This document shows positions 27,683 to 36,935 of a stretch of DNA of 64,000 nt, piece by piece (position 1 is the stretch's first letter; each line of letters opens with the position of its first letter). The notes beneath the pieces were generated by a model. The model ran no database searches, was not told where the DNA came from, and saw only the letters and a list, made by a program, of their open reading frames with translations. The stretch comes from Bog-756 sp963777665 (GTDB lineage: Bacteria > Actinomycetota > Acidimicrobiia > Acidimicrobiales > RAAP-2). The stretch lies in the NCBI GenBank assembly GCA_963777665.1, contig CAVZRJ010000003.1, positions 62,001 to 126,000 on the forward strand, read 5' to 3'. The translations under genes and the position numbers were made by a program.

Positions 27683-28243
27683 TCAGGACCCTCGCCGATG
27701 GAGGGAGACCGCGTAGTCCGCGTCCGGGTTGAACGCTGCCGCCGACCATGTGGCCCATCGGCCGTCCAGTACGAGTCCGCCCGCGCGGCAGTCGGCGTCG
27801 TACGCTGTCACCGGGTAGCGGTCGTCGAGCTGGAACCCGGCGACCAGGATCCCCCCGATCTCGAGGTGCCGGGCGCACCCCGCCACCATCGCAGTCCGGG
27901 TGTCCGGGGGCGTGAACAGCGGGACGTTGCCCGCCATGACCACGAGGCCGAAGGTGCGCCCGAGGTCGAGATCGGCCAGATCGGCGACCGCGAACTCGAT
28001 GCCCGGCCCGCGTTGGCGGGCGGTGGCGATCATCGACGGGTCGCGATCGACGCCCACCACCGGGATCCCCCTCCGGAACAGCTCGACGGCGACCCGGCCG
28101 CTGCCGCATCCGGCGTCGAGCACCGAGGACGGCTCGAGCGCCGCGACGAACGCAGCTTCGCCGTGGACGTCGACTCCGGAGGCGGCCAGGTCGTCGAAGC
28201 GGCTCTGGTAGGCGTCGCCGTCCCAGGGGGCCCGCCCGCTCAC
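27683..28243 (-). CDS. Class I SAM-dependent methyltransferase
   Basis: A 186-residue Rossmann methyltransferase. Motif I is VLDAGCGSGRVAVELF, the acidic loop VVGVDRDPSMIATAR, motif II FAVADLADLDLG, motif III-like region HLEIGGILVAGF. GTG 28243 overlaps the stop of the restriction-like gene (GTGA), so the three genes from 30766 downwards are translationally coupled. It could modify DNA-linked or small-molecule substrates; nothing identifies the acceptor. Confidence 0.82.
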   Translation of the reverse strand: MSGRAPWDGDAYQSRFDDLAASGVDVHGEAAFVAALEPSSVLDAGCGSGRVAVELFRRGIPVVGVDRDPSMIATARQRGPGIEFAVADLADLDLGRTFGLVVMAGNVPLFTPPDTRTAMVAGCARHLEIGGILVAGFQLDDRYPVTAYDADCRAGGLVLDGRWATWSAAAFNPDADYAVSLHRRGS

Positions 28244-29295
28244 GGCAAGGATGGGAAGAGGGTGAGCTGGGGCTCCTCGGTAGCCACCAGCGGATGGTAT
28301 CCGGGCAGCCGGGCCATCGGTGTGTCGAGATAGACCTTGGCCTCGGGCGGTCCGGCGAACCGGCCGTGGCTCCACCGGATCTCGACGTGACCCGAGGCGG
28401 TCCGGTCGGTGCCCTCTCCGCGTGCGCGGTAGGTGCACGACCAGTCGACCCGCGGTTGGCCGGCCTCGGCCGGGGTCACCGAGAACGACCGGAGGTCGAA
28501 CCGGTCCCGCCAGTCCCGGGGGCCGACCACCCGGTACCGGACCGGTGCGCCGGTGGCCCGGTCGTTCCCGAGCACGAAATAGGGAGCGCTGCCGATGCGC
28601 AGCAGCCGCCAGAGCATCGTCTCGCGGGCCGGTGCGGCGGTGAGGTGCTCGGCCCACCGGGCAGCGGATGCGGTGCTCACCGCCCGGCAGAGATCGACAT
28701 ACGCGGCGCGGGACGGTGCGTCGGGATAGGAGCGACCGGGGAGCTCGGCGCGGAGGGTCGCGAGTTGCTCACGGGTGCAGGCGTTCGGGGTGTCCGGGTA
28801 CCCTTCGAGTCCGACCGCACCGATACAGGCGCGGTAGAGGGCGAGATACTCGTCGGCCGCCACGGCCGCGTACCAGTCGCCGCGCTCCCAGGTGCCGGTG
28901 GTGGCCAGCAGCCCGTCGAAGAGGCGGGCCGGGGAGGCGTTGGCCACGATGTCGGACTCGTACTTGCAACTGACCAGATAGACGTGGTCGATACGGAGAT
29001 CGATGGGGGCGACCTCGTCGCCGGGAGCCCTGCGCCCCCCGGTCCACTCGATGGTCATGGGGGGCCGGTGGCGCAGACCCTCGGCTGCCTCGAAGAAGGC
29101 CCGACCGTTGGCGAAGGCCCCGGTCAGCTCGGTGGCGAACCGTCCCGAGGCCACGACCGCGTCGAGATGCTCCCAGGCATCGGGTCCGATGGACAGCTCG
29201 GGTGGTCGGGCGCAGAGCGCGCCGGGCGGGTCGTCGAACGGGAGGGTGCCGAGTGCGGTACCGAGCTCGGTGACCGTGGTCCGGTCATCCGGCAC
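28240..29295 (-). CDS. Putative restriction-like nuclease, unrecognised family
   Basis: I do not recognise this 351-residue protein by name. At residues 97-111 it reads APIDLRIDHVYLVSCKY: an acidic residue, two strands and S-x-K, resembling a degenerate PD-(D/E)xK nuclease core (D99 or D103 and K111). The C-terminal 100 residues contain further strand-rich sequence (VEIRWSHGRFAGPPEAKVYLD). The GTG start overlaps the stop of the DNA methyltransferase by 11 bases. In such coupled pairs the second gene is often the cognate endonuclease. The nuclease assignment is inference from context and one motif. Confidence 0.55.
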   Translation of the reverse strand: MPDDRTTVTELGTALGTLPFDDPPGALCARPPELSIGPDAWEHLDAVVASGRFATELTGAFANGRAFFEAAEGLRHRPPMTIEWTGGRRAPGDEVAPIDLRIDHVYLVSCKYESDIVANASPARLFDGLLATTGTWERGDWYAAVAADEYLALYRACIGAVGLEGYPDTPNACTREQLATLRAELPGRSYPDAPSRAAYVDLCRAVSTASAARWAEHLTAAPARETMLWRLLRIGSAPYFVLGNDRATGAPVRYRVVGPRDWRDRFDLRSFSVTPAEAGQPRVDWSCTYRARGEGTDRTASGHVEIRWSHGRFAGPPEAKVYLDTPMARLPGYHPLVATEEPQLTLFPSLP

Positions 29296-30766
29296 GGCGG
29301 TCCCTGCCGCTCCCGTAGGTGGCGAGCCGCGCCGTCGAGGTGGCATCGAGGAGCTCGACCACGTCGTGGACGGGACCGGCTCCATCGGGTGCCCGGGCAA
29401 CCGCGAGCGCCTTGGCGCCGGCGCTGCGGGCGGCCGGACGGTCGGTCGAGAGCAGGACCAGGGGTCCGAGATCGGTCCGGGCGGGCTCGGCCAGTCGGGC
29501 CTGGTGGAGGACGGCGGACTTGCCGAGCGCCCGCCACAGCACGTCGGGCCGGCGCAGGCCGGGGCGGGTGGCCGAGTAGGCGCCGCTGAGCTCGAACAGC
29601 CAGAGTCCGCCTGCCACATCCCGGGCACGGAAGTCCACGCCGACACCGAGGTCCCCGTAGACCACACCCCGCTCGATGTCTGTGAACCCGGCGGCCTCCA
29701 GCGCCGCCTGGGCGATGTCGCGGGCCTTGTGGCCGCGGGCGACCGCCCGGTCCTCCGTCGCCGTTCCCGGCACAGCCGCCGCCCGACCCGGGGCCACGGT
29801 GACCCGCCGGCCCACCGGTCCGGAGGCCCGTTCCTCCGCGACTCGACGGTCGGCCAGGGCGACGTACGAGGCGTCGGTGTCGAAGCCCACGAAGTAGCGC
29901 TCGGTGCGGACCGCGGCCACGGCGGTCGATCCCGAGCCCATGAACGGGTCGAGGACCAGGTCGCCGCGGTACGTGTAGAGATCGATGAGCCGGCGGGGGA
30001 TCTCGACCGGGAACGGTGCGGGATGGCCGACCCGGGTGGCCGACTCGGTGGGGATGTCCCAGAGGTCGGTGGTTGCGTCGACGAATTCGTCCATGGCCAT
30101 GGTCCCCTCGCTGGGCAGGCCGTCACGCGCACGCTGATCCGGGGAGAGGGCGCGGTCGAAGCGACCCTTGGAGGCCACGACGATCCGCTCGGAGATGTCG
30201 CGGAGCACCGGGTTCCCCGGCCGCTGGTAGGTACCCCAGGCGCACGACCCGCCGGCGGCCTGGCTCTTCTGCCAGATGATCTCGCCGCGCAGCAGGTACC
30301 CGAGCCCCTCGAGCAGATCGATCACGTCGCGGGCCAGGGACCGGTAGGGCTTGCGCCCGAGGTTGGCCACGTTGACCGCGATGCGGCCACCGGGCTCGAG
30401 CTTGTCGAAGCACCGGGAGAACACGTCGTGGAGCATGTCGAGATAGGCCGCGAAGTCTGCGGGCACGTGGTCCACGCCGAGTGCCCGCTCGTACTCCTTG
30501 CCGGCGAAGTAGGGCGGCGAGGTGACCACGAGCGCCACGGAGTTGTCGGCCAACGAGCCGTAGCGGTCCATCTCGCGGGCGTCCCCCACCCAGATGGTGT
30601 CCCGGGCCGAGTGCGGAGCGATATCGCTGTCCGCCGACAGGCGGGGCGGCGTGAAGCGTGCATAGAACGACGACGCGTCGTGGGCTTCGCGGCGGCCCAC
30701 CCCGAAGGCGGAGGTCGTCGTTGGGCGCCGGCGGGAGACCGGCTCGACGCGTTCGACGTTGGTCAT
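29285..30766 (-). CDS. DNA methyltransferase (beta class) with C-terminal extra domain
   Basis: A 493-residue protein. Residues 60-310 form a DNA N4-cytosine/N6-adenine methyltransferase: catalytic TSPPY (82-86) and SAM motif DPFMGSGS (273-280), with the order typical of the beta class. The SPPY form favours N4-cytosine. After a linker rich in proline and alanine, residues 350-440 form a separate domain with D378, D383 and E392 in the pattern DFRARDVAGGLWLFELSG, reminiscent of restriction-like folds. I prefer ATG 30766 (GGAGCACC upstream) to GTG 30790. It starts a three-gene coupled operon. The target sequence is unknown. Confidence 0.82.
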   Translation of the reverse strand: MTNVERVEPVSRRRPTTTSAFGVGRREAHDASSFYARFTPPRLSADSDIAPHSARDTIWVGDAREMDRYGSLADNSVALVVTSPPYFAGKEYERALGVDHVPADFAAYLDMLHDVFSRCFDKLEPGGRIAVNVANLGRKPYRSLARDVIDLLEGLGYLLRGEIIWQKSQAAGGSCAWGTYQRPGNPVLRDISERIVVASKGRFDRALSPDQRARDGLPSEGTMAMDEFVDATTDLWDIPTESATRVGHPAPFPVEIPRRLIDLYTYRGDLVLDPFMGSGSTAVAAVRTERYFVGFDTDASYVALADRRVAEERASGPVGRRVTVAPGRAAAVPGTATEDRAVARGHKARDIAQAALEAAGFTDIERGVVYGDLGVGVDFRARDVAGGLWLFELSGAYSATRPGLRRPDVLWRALGKSAVLHQARLAEPARTDLGPLVLLSTDRPAARSAGAKALAVARAPDGAGPVHDVVELLDATSTARLATYGSGRDRRAG

Positions 30767-30890
30767 GTCCGGGTGCTCCAGGCGTTGCACGGTGGACGGG
30801 AGCGTTGCTGGTCTGGACGTCCGGGCACGACGCCGATCATAGGGACACCCTGTGACCGGCCGGCGGAGGGGCTCCGTGGTTCCCGGGCGG

Positions 30891-32192
30891 TCATCCGCCG
30901 GCGAGGTGCGCGGTCATCGACACCCCGACGGCCACGCAGGCCGAGAGGGACACACAGCTGACCCCCGCGAGCGGGAGGGCGACGCGGACCGCCGTGGCCC
31001 GCTGCCACGCCGCAGGGGTCGTCCCCGCGGTCGGGGTCAGCAGGACGACGCCCGCAAGGGGGTTCGACGCCGCGGTGCTCCCGACGGCCACGCACGGACC
31101 TGCGCTGCAGGTCACGGAGAGCAGGTCTGCAGGCACTGCCGAGGCCGGAGGCCGCGTCCAGGTGGCGCCACCGTCGGACGTGGTCAGGACGACCCCCCGG
31201 CCGGTTCGGGCGCCGTCGACAGCGGTGGAGGTGGTCCCGACGGCGACGCACCCGATCCCTTCGAGAGCGGCGGCAGCCGGCGGGCCGGGGACGGTCGTGC
31301 CTTTGGGTGGAGCTGGGGAGGTGCCCGCGCCCGGAGGCGTGGAAGCCGGGTGGACAGCGGGGAGTGCGACCGCCGGTGCCACACAGGAGACGCCGTTGAG
31401 CTCCCCGATGCCCGCAGGGGTGGGAAGCGGGCTCCACGTGGTGCCTTCATCTGTGGTGCGCACCACCGAGCCGGTCGACTGGGCGCCACCTGTGCTGTCC
31501 ACGGTGGCCCAGCAGTCGCTGTCGGCGGTGCAGGCGAGCGCGGTAGCTGTGGTCGCCGTGCCCGGGAGCGTCCCGCCGGCCACCCATGGCACGCCGGGGT
31601 GGATCGAGACAAGGCCTTCGAGCCGGCCCCCGGAGGCGGCGATGGCGACGCAGTGCAGGTCGGTGCCGCAGGCGACCGTGCCGACCTCCGTGGTCCCGGG
31701 GGGGATGGGCTGGATCGTCCAGGTGGCCCCGCCGTCGTCGGTGACGATGACCACGCCCGGCCCGTCCCCGGTCTGCCCGGATTGGCCCACCGCGGCGCAG
31801 TGGTGGACGCTGCCGCAGGAGATGTCGGAGAGGAAGCCGACCGAGGTCGGGATGGGCTGGATCGTCCAGACGGCTCCGCCGTCGGTGGTCGCCACGACGA
31901 CGGCTCCGTTCGGCCCCCCGCCGACACCGGTCGTGGATCCGACCGCCCAGCACCGGTGCGCGCTCGTGCACGACACGGCCTGGAGGGCGTGGACAGGCGT
32001 TGGGAGCGTCCCGGTCGCGAGCCCCCCACGCCATGGTGAGCCGCGGGCAACGGTCGAGCCCGTGGTGCCGGAGGGTCGGCCCGGCGTGCACGCGGTCAGG
32101 ACGGAGGCGGCGAGGATGAGCAGGGCCCCGACGGTGACCGTCCGCACCACCCGCCGGCGTGCCCTCTCAGGAGGGAGTCGCCCACCTCGCAC
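30891..32192 (-). CDS. Lipoprotein with seven cysteine-paired propeller repeats
   Basis: A 433-residue secreted lipoprotein: arginine-rich n-region, hydrophobic VTVGALLILAASVLTAC with lipobox LTAC, then seven repeats, each with a cysteine pair and a CVAVG-like strand (CTSAHRC, CGSVHHC, CGTDLHC, CTADSDC, a pair split by a proline-rich insert, CSAGPC, CVSLSAC) and most with TTDGGAxWT-type turns. This is the BNR/Ycf48-like arrangement and predicts a seven-bladed beta-propeller with disulfides. No catalytic residues are evident. It is divergent from the MarP-like gene. Confidence 0.75.
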   Translation of the reverse strand: MRGGRLPPERARRRVVRTVTVGALLILAASVLTACTPGRPSGTTGSTVARGSPWRGGLATGTLPTPVHALQAVSCTSAHRCWAVGSTTGVGGGPNGAVVVATTDGGAVWTIQPIPTSVGFLSDISCGSVHHCAAVGQSGQTGDGPGVVIVTDDGGATWTIQPIPPGTTEVGTVACGTDLHCVAIAASGGRLEGLVSIHPGVPWVAGGTLPGTATTATALACTADSDCWATVDSTGGAQSTGSVVRTTDEGTTWSPLPTPAGIGELNGVSCVAPAVALPAVHPASTPPGAGTSPAPPKGTTVPGPPAAAALEGIGCVAVGTTSTAVDGARTGRGVVLTTSDGGATWTRPPASAVPADLLSVTCSAGPCVAVGSTAASNPLAGVVLLTPTAGTTPAAWQRATAVRVALPLAGVSCVSLSACVAVGVSMTAHLAGG

Positions 32193-32404
32193 CGCACCTC
32201 TCTCTCCTGCCGGTCACGGCCTCGGCCCCCGCACGGAAGGGAAGCCGGCTCGCCCCGGCCGGCCGCCCGGACCGGAGTGATCTTGCCACGTGGTCCAAGA
32301 CCGCCGGTGTCATGACGAACACGCCCGCCGTCTACCGTGGCGGACGGTGCCGTGCCAACCTCTTCCCCCTGGGCCTGGCCGGTGACGGTAGGGGAGGGTA
32401 CGCG

Positions 32405-33581
32405 GTGAACCTCGTCGACCTGGCGGTCCTCGTCCTGGTGGCCGCTGCCGCGATCCGCGGGTTCCGGCTCGGGGCGGTGGTGCAGGTGCTGTCGCTGGCG
32501 GGCTTCGTGGCCGGTCTCTTCCTCGGGGCGACGCTGGCCTCGGCGACCGTCCACTGGGTGCATGACCCGAACGCCCGGGCGGTGGTGGCGCTCGTGACCA
32601 TGTTGGGGGTCGCCACCGCGGGTGGCAGCCTGGGCCGGGTGGTGGGGTCGCTGACCTTCCGGCGGTTCCACCACGGACTGGCCGGTTCGGTGGACTCCAG
32701 TCTGGGTCTGGTGGTGGCCGTGCTGACCGCCCTGCTGGTCGTCTGGCTCCTGGCCGGCACGCTGGTCAACACCACCTCGTCGCTCGGCCTCAACGCCGCC
32801 ATCTCCGGGTCGCGCATCCTCCGCTCGCTCGATGACGTCCTCCCTGCGCAGCCCTCCGTGTTCGCCCGGGTGCAGGGATATCTGTCGGCGGAGGGATTCC
32901 CACCCGTCTTCGCCGGCATCGCCCCGGTGTCAGCCGCCCCGGTCGCGCTCCCGGGGGACGCCGCGCTGCGGCGGGCGGTCGTGCTTGCCAGCGCCTCGAC
33001 GGTCAAGATCGTGGGTGACGGCTGCGGCCAGATCCAGGAGGGCTCCGGGCTTCGTGGTCGCCCCCGGGCTGGTGGTGACCAACGCGCACGTCGTGGCCGG
33101 CATCGCGCACCCGACCGTCGAGGACGCCGCCGGCACCTACGGAACAGCGGTCGTGCTCTTCGACCCGTCCTACGACCTCGCGGTCATGCGGGTGTCCGGG
33201 CTGCCCGAGCCGCCGCTCCCCCTCGACGCCGGCGCCGTCGCTCGCGGGGCCCAGGCAGCGGTCCTCGGCTACCCGGAGGGCGGATCGTTCACCGCCGTTG
33301 CAGCCGGGGTGATGGCGGAGTTCCAGGCGGAGGGACGGGACATCTACGGGCAGGGACTGACCCTCCGCGACGTCTACGAGATCCAGGCGGCGGTGCGTCC
33401 CGGGAATTCGGGCGGTCCCCTGGTCCAACCCGACGGCGAGGTGATCGGGGTCGTGTTCTCACGCTCGACGACCAATGGGGAAATCGGCTACGCCCTGACC
33501 TCTCGCGGGGTGCTGTCGCGGGTCGTCCGTGCGCAGTCGGCCACCCACACGGTGGGCACCGGCGGCTGCACGCCGGGATGA
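32405..33581 (+). CDS. MarP-like membrane serine protease (CvpA plus trypsin domains; frameshifted)
   Basis: Membrane-anchored protease. The first 150 residues are a CvpA-type four-helix membrane domain (LVDLAVLVLVAAAAIRGFRLG), followed by a trypsin-like domain with the triad in TNAHVV, YDLAVMRV and GNSGGPL. MarP-type enzymes act outside the membrane in acid and oxidative resistance. The frame breaks at about 33048: reading GGGCTTC with one base less restores EGSGFVVAPGLVVTNAHVV. GTG 32405 follows AGGGGAGG. Both halves are otherwise clean, so a base error is plausible. The GH15 gene follows at 55 bases. Confidence 0.82.
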
Positions 33582-33636
33582 GTGTGCCGGGCGCGGACCC
33601 ACCGTCTGCGGGCCGCCCTGGTACTAGACATGAGCC

Positions 33637-35859
33637 ATGGCGCTTCCCATCGAGGACTACGGGATCATCGGCGACCTCCACACGGTCGCCCTCGTCGGGC
33701 GGGACGGCTCGATCGACTGGCTCTGCCTCCCGCGCTTCGACTCGGGGGCCTGTTTCGCCAAGCTCCTCGGGACCGAGGACCACGGCTGCTGGAAGATCGC
33801 TCCCAAGGGATCGAAGCGGGCCACCCACCGGCACTACCGGGGCGACACCCTGGTGCTCGAGTCGGAATACGTGACCGACACCGGGACCGTCCGGGTCGTC
33901 GACTGCATGCCCATCCGCCAGGACCATCCCGAGGTGGTGCGCCTCGTCGAGGGGGTGCGGGGCCGGGTCGAGATGGAGATGGAGTTCACCGTGCGCTTCG
34001 GCTACGGCCAGATCGTGCCCTGGGTGCGGAACACCGACGGCACGCTGACCGCAGTGGCCGGCCCGGACGGGCTGTCGCTCTGGACGACCGTGCCGACCCG
34101 GGGTCGTGATCTCTCCTCGGTCGCGGAATTCACCGTGTCGGAGGGCCAGAACGTACCCTTCTCGCTCTCGTGGTACCCGGCGTGCGACACACCGCCCCGG
34201 CCGGTGGCCGCGTCCTACGCCATCAAGGACACCGAGCAGTGGTGGGAGGAGTGGGCCGCCCAGTGCACCTACGAAGGGGAGCACCGCGACGCGGTCGTGC
34301 GCTCGCTGATCACGCTGAAGGCGTTGACCTACGAGCCGACCGGGGGGATCGTGGCCGCGGCGACCACCTCGTTGCCCGAGACCCTGGGCGGGGGTCGCAA
34401 CTGGGACTACCGGTTCTGCTGGCTGCGTGACGCCACCCTGTCGCTCGAGTCGCTCATGCGCGGCGGCTTCTACCAGGAGGCCATGGCGTGGCGGGCCTGG
34501 CTGCTCCGGGCCACCGCCGGTGATCCGTCCCAGATGCAGATCATGTACGGGGCAGGAGGTGAGCGGCGCCTCGACGAGTGGGAGGTCGACTGGCTGCCCG
34601 GCTACGAGGGCTCGCGCCCGGTGCGGATCGGCAACGCGGCGGCCGGCCAGTTCCAGATCGATGTCTACGGCGAGGTCATGTCCGCCCTCTACGAGTCGGC
34701 CCAGAAGGACGACCTCACCGAGGGACCGGCCTGGGATCTGCAGCTCGCATTCATGGACTTCCTCGAGACCGGCTGGCGGGAGCCCGACGACGGGATCTGG
34801 GAGGTCCGCGGGCCCCAGCGGCAGTTCACCCACTCGAAGGTCATGGCGTGGGTGGCCATCGACCGCGCCATCAAGACGGTCGAGCGGTACCACGTCGAGG
34901 GTCCGGTCGACCGGTGGCGGGAGATCCGCTCGGAAATCCACGACCAGGTCTGCGACGAGGGGTTCAACGCCGCCAAGGGATCCTTCACCCAGTACTACGG
35001 GTCCGACGAACTCGACGCCAGCCTGCTGATGATCCCCCTGGTGGGCTTCCTGCCGGCCACCGATCCGCGGGTCAGAGGAACCATCGAAGCCATCGAGCGT
35101 GAGCTCGTGGAAGGGGACTTCGTCCTCCGCTACCGGACCGAGGACACCGGGGACGTCGACGGCCTGAGCGGTCGCGAGGGCGCCTTCCTCGCCTGCTCCT
35201 TCTGGCTGGCCGACTGCTTCTTGCTCCTCGGGCGCGAACACGATGCCCGCCAGCTCTTCCAACGGTTGCTCGACCTCCGCAACGACCTGGGGTTGTTGTC
35301 CGAGGAGTACGACCCGATTGCCGGGCGGCTGGTCGGGAACTTCCCGCAGGCCTTCTCCCACGTGTCGCTGGTCAACTCTGCGTCCAAGCTCAGCGGGAGC
35401 CAGAAGCCCACTTCCGAGCACGTCTTCGCCGGCCTCGCACGCCAGGCGCTCGGCCACGGTCCCGCGGGGATGGCCTCCCGTCACATGAGCGGCTCCGGGA
35501 TGCGCTCGGCCATCCGGGAGATGGTCGCCCGGCGCAGTGCCCGACCGGGTGACACCCAGGCGCCGGGTACGAGCGGCGCCCCGAAGAAGCGCGCGCCCGG
35601 CCAGCAGGTGCCTGCCGTCCAGCGACCGACGAGGGCCCGGACGAAGGCCGCCCCGTCCAGGAGGGCCGCTTCGAGCAGGAAGGCCGCGTCGACCACGAAG
35701 GCTGCGCCAGCCGAGAAGGCCACGTCGGCCGGCAAGGCCGCCCCGGCCGAGAAGGCCGCGTCGATGAAGAAGACGCCGCGGAAGCGGGCCGCCGTCCGGG
35801 CAACGAAGGTCACACCGGCCAAGAAGGCGGCCGCGGCGGTGCGCGCGGCAAGGAGGTGA
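33637..35859 (+). CDS. GH15 glucoamylase/trehalase-like enzyme with histone-like basic tail
   Basis: A 740-residue protein. Residues 1-620 are a glycoside hydrolase 15 protein: N-terminal IEDYGIIGDLHTVALVGRDGSIDWLCLPRFDS and (alpha/alpha)6 barrel motifs such as NWDYRFCWLRDA and LSEEYDP, which carry the usual catalytic carboxylates. Actinobacterial relatives act on trehalose or alpha-glucans. Unusually, residues about 630-740 are a lysine/alanine/proline-rich tail with KAAPAEKA twice and related units, like the C-terminal arms of HupB and histone H1-like proteins. The tail is in frame and runs to the stop, which abuts AGGAGG for the next gene. Confidence 0.87.
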   Translation: MALPIEDYGIIGDLHTVALVGRDGSIDWLCLPRFDSGACFAKLLGTEDHGCWKIAPKGSKRATHRHYRGDTLVLESEYVTDTGTVRVVDCMPIRQDHPEVVRLVEGVRGRVEMEMEFTVRFGYGQIVPWVRNTDGTLTAVAGPDGLSLWTTVPTRGRDLSSVAEFTVSEGQNVPFSLSWYPACDTPPRPVAASYAIKDTEQWWEEWAAQCTYEGEHRDAVVRSLITLKALTYEPTGGIVAAATTSLPETLGGGRNWDYRFCWLRDATLSLESLMRGGFYQEAMAWRAWLLRATAGDPSQMQIMYGAGGERRLDEWEVDWLPGYEGSRPVRIGNAAAGQFQIDVYGEVMSALYESAQKDDLTEGPAWDLQLAFMDFLETGWREPDDGIWEVRGPQRQFTHSKVMAWVAIDRAIKTVERYHVEGPVDRWREIRSEIHDQVCDEGFNAAKGSFTQYYGSDELDASLLMIPLVGFLPATDPRVRGTIEAIERELVEGDFVLRYRTEDTGDVDGLSGREGAFLACSFWLADCFLLLGREHDARQLFQRLLDLRNDLGLLSEEYDPIAGRLVGNFPQAFSHVSLVNSASKLSGSQKPTSEHVFAGLARQALGHGPAGMASRHMSGSGMRSAIREMVARRSARPGDTQAPGTSGAPKKRAPGQQVPAVQRPTRARTKAAPSRRAASSRKAASTTKAAPAEKATSAGKAAPAEKAASMKKTPRKRAAVRATKVTPAKKAAAAVRAARR

Positions 35860-35866
35860 CCATCGC

Positions 35867-36880
35867 GTGAGCAGTTCTCACCCGCACGGTCCAGTCGGCG
35901 TCCACCATCGCCACCAGCCCGACGGGACCGACCCCTTGCCGACCCCGACCGGGACCGCGATCGCCGAGGGTGTGCTCGAGCTCGACACGCTCCTCGGCGG
36001 CTGGGAACGGGTGACCGCCGGCTACCTCATCGACGGGGACGCGCCGGTGCTGATCGAGACCGGCAGCCAGAGCTCGGTGCCCGCGTTGCTCGCCCATCTC
36101 GACCGGTTGGGCCTCGGCGCGGACGACCTGGCCGGCGTGGTGGTCACCCACATCCACCTCGACCACGCCGGTGGCGTCGGGGACGTCGCCCGGGCCTTCC
36201 CCCGGGCCACCGTGTATGTCCACCCGAAGGGCGCGCGGCATCTGGCCGATCCCACCCGTCTGATCGACTCCGCAGCCCTCGTCTACGGACCCCTTCTCGA
36301 CTCCCTCTACGGCCGCCTCGACCCGACGCCCACGGAGCGGATCCACGTGCTCGAGGACGGGGAGGAGATCCGCGTCAGCCCCACCCGTACCCTCACCACC
36401 GTGGACTCGCCGGGCCACGCGAAGCATCACCTCGCACTGCACGACAGCTCGAGCGGCATCCTGTTCGCGGGGGACGCGGTCGGGGTCAAGCTTCCCGACG
36501 CCGGGGTGCTCCGTCCATCGACCCCGCCCCCGGACTTCGACCTGACCCAGGCGCTGCACTCGCTATGGCGCTTCGCCGAGCGGCGCCCGACCGGGCTGGC
36601 CCTCGCCCACTACGGACTGCTGGCCGATCCGCTCGATGTCCTCGACGAGGCCGACGGCACCCTGCGGCGGTGGGCCGCCGTGGCCGAGTCGGCCTTCCGA
36701 AGCGGAGCGGACATCGCCGCAGCGCTGTCCAGCGCGTTCGCCTCCGACCTCGACGGCGTACCCGAGGAGCACCGCGAGAAGCTCGAGGTGATGAACGGGG
36801 TCCACTCCAATGCGGCCGGGCTCCAGCGCTGGTTGGCGGGTCGCCCCGGGGGTGCCAGCCCGGAGGCTCCGGACCACTGA
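35867..36880 (+). CDS. MBL-fold metallo-hydrolase
   Basis: A 337-residue metallo-beta-lactamase-fold hydrolase. The metal site is THIHLDHAGG (HxHxDH), and later ligands are in SPGHAKHHLALHD and GDAVGVK. The N-terminal 30 residues are histidine/proline-rich and outside the fold. GTG 35867 lies just after AGGAGGTGACC, which contains the GH15 stop. The C-terminal part is helical, as in RNase-Z/YtnP-like relatives. Substrate options include lactones, thioesters and glyoxalase-II-type compounds. Confidence 0.85.
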   Translation: MSSSHPHGPVGVHHRHQPDGTDPLPTPTGTAIAEGVLELDTLLGGWERVTAGYLIDGDAPVLIETGSQSSVPALLAHLDRLGLGADDLAGVVVTHIHLDHAGGVGDVARAFPRATVYVHPKGARHLADPTRLIDSAALVYGPLLDSLYGRLDPTPTERIHVLEDGEEIRVSPTRTLTTVDSPGHAKHHLALHDSSSGILFAGDAVGVKLPDAGVLRPSTPPPDFDLTQALHSLWRFAERRPTGLALAHYGLLADPLDVLDEADGTLRRWAAVAESAFRSGADIAAALSSAFASDLDGVPEEHREKLEVMNGVHSNAAGLQRWLAGRPGGASPEAPDH

Positions 36881-36935
36881 AACCGCACGGCTGCCCCGCA
36901 CGGGAGGAGGGGCCGATGAGCGAGGGGAGGTCGAG

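Noticed and set aside
33289..35484. Long minus-strand open frame (731 codons) opposite the MarP-like and GH15 genes
   Set aside because: It is antisense to conserved domains, rich in repeated V, G, D and R, and contains no recognisable motif. Long antisense frames are expected at this GC content. The same applies to 6817-8418, 26066-28333 and 29003-30961.
35527..35859. Separate HupB-like gene
   Set aside because: The lysine/alanine-rich sequence is in frame with GH15, has no start codon with ribosome-binding site and no N-terminal HU domain.
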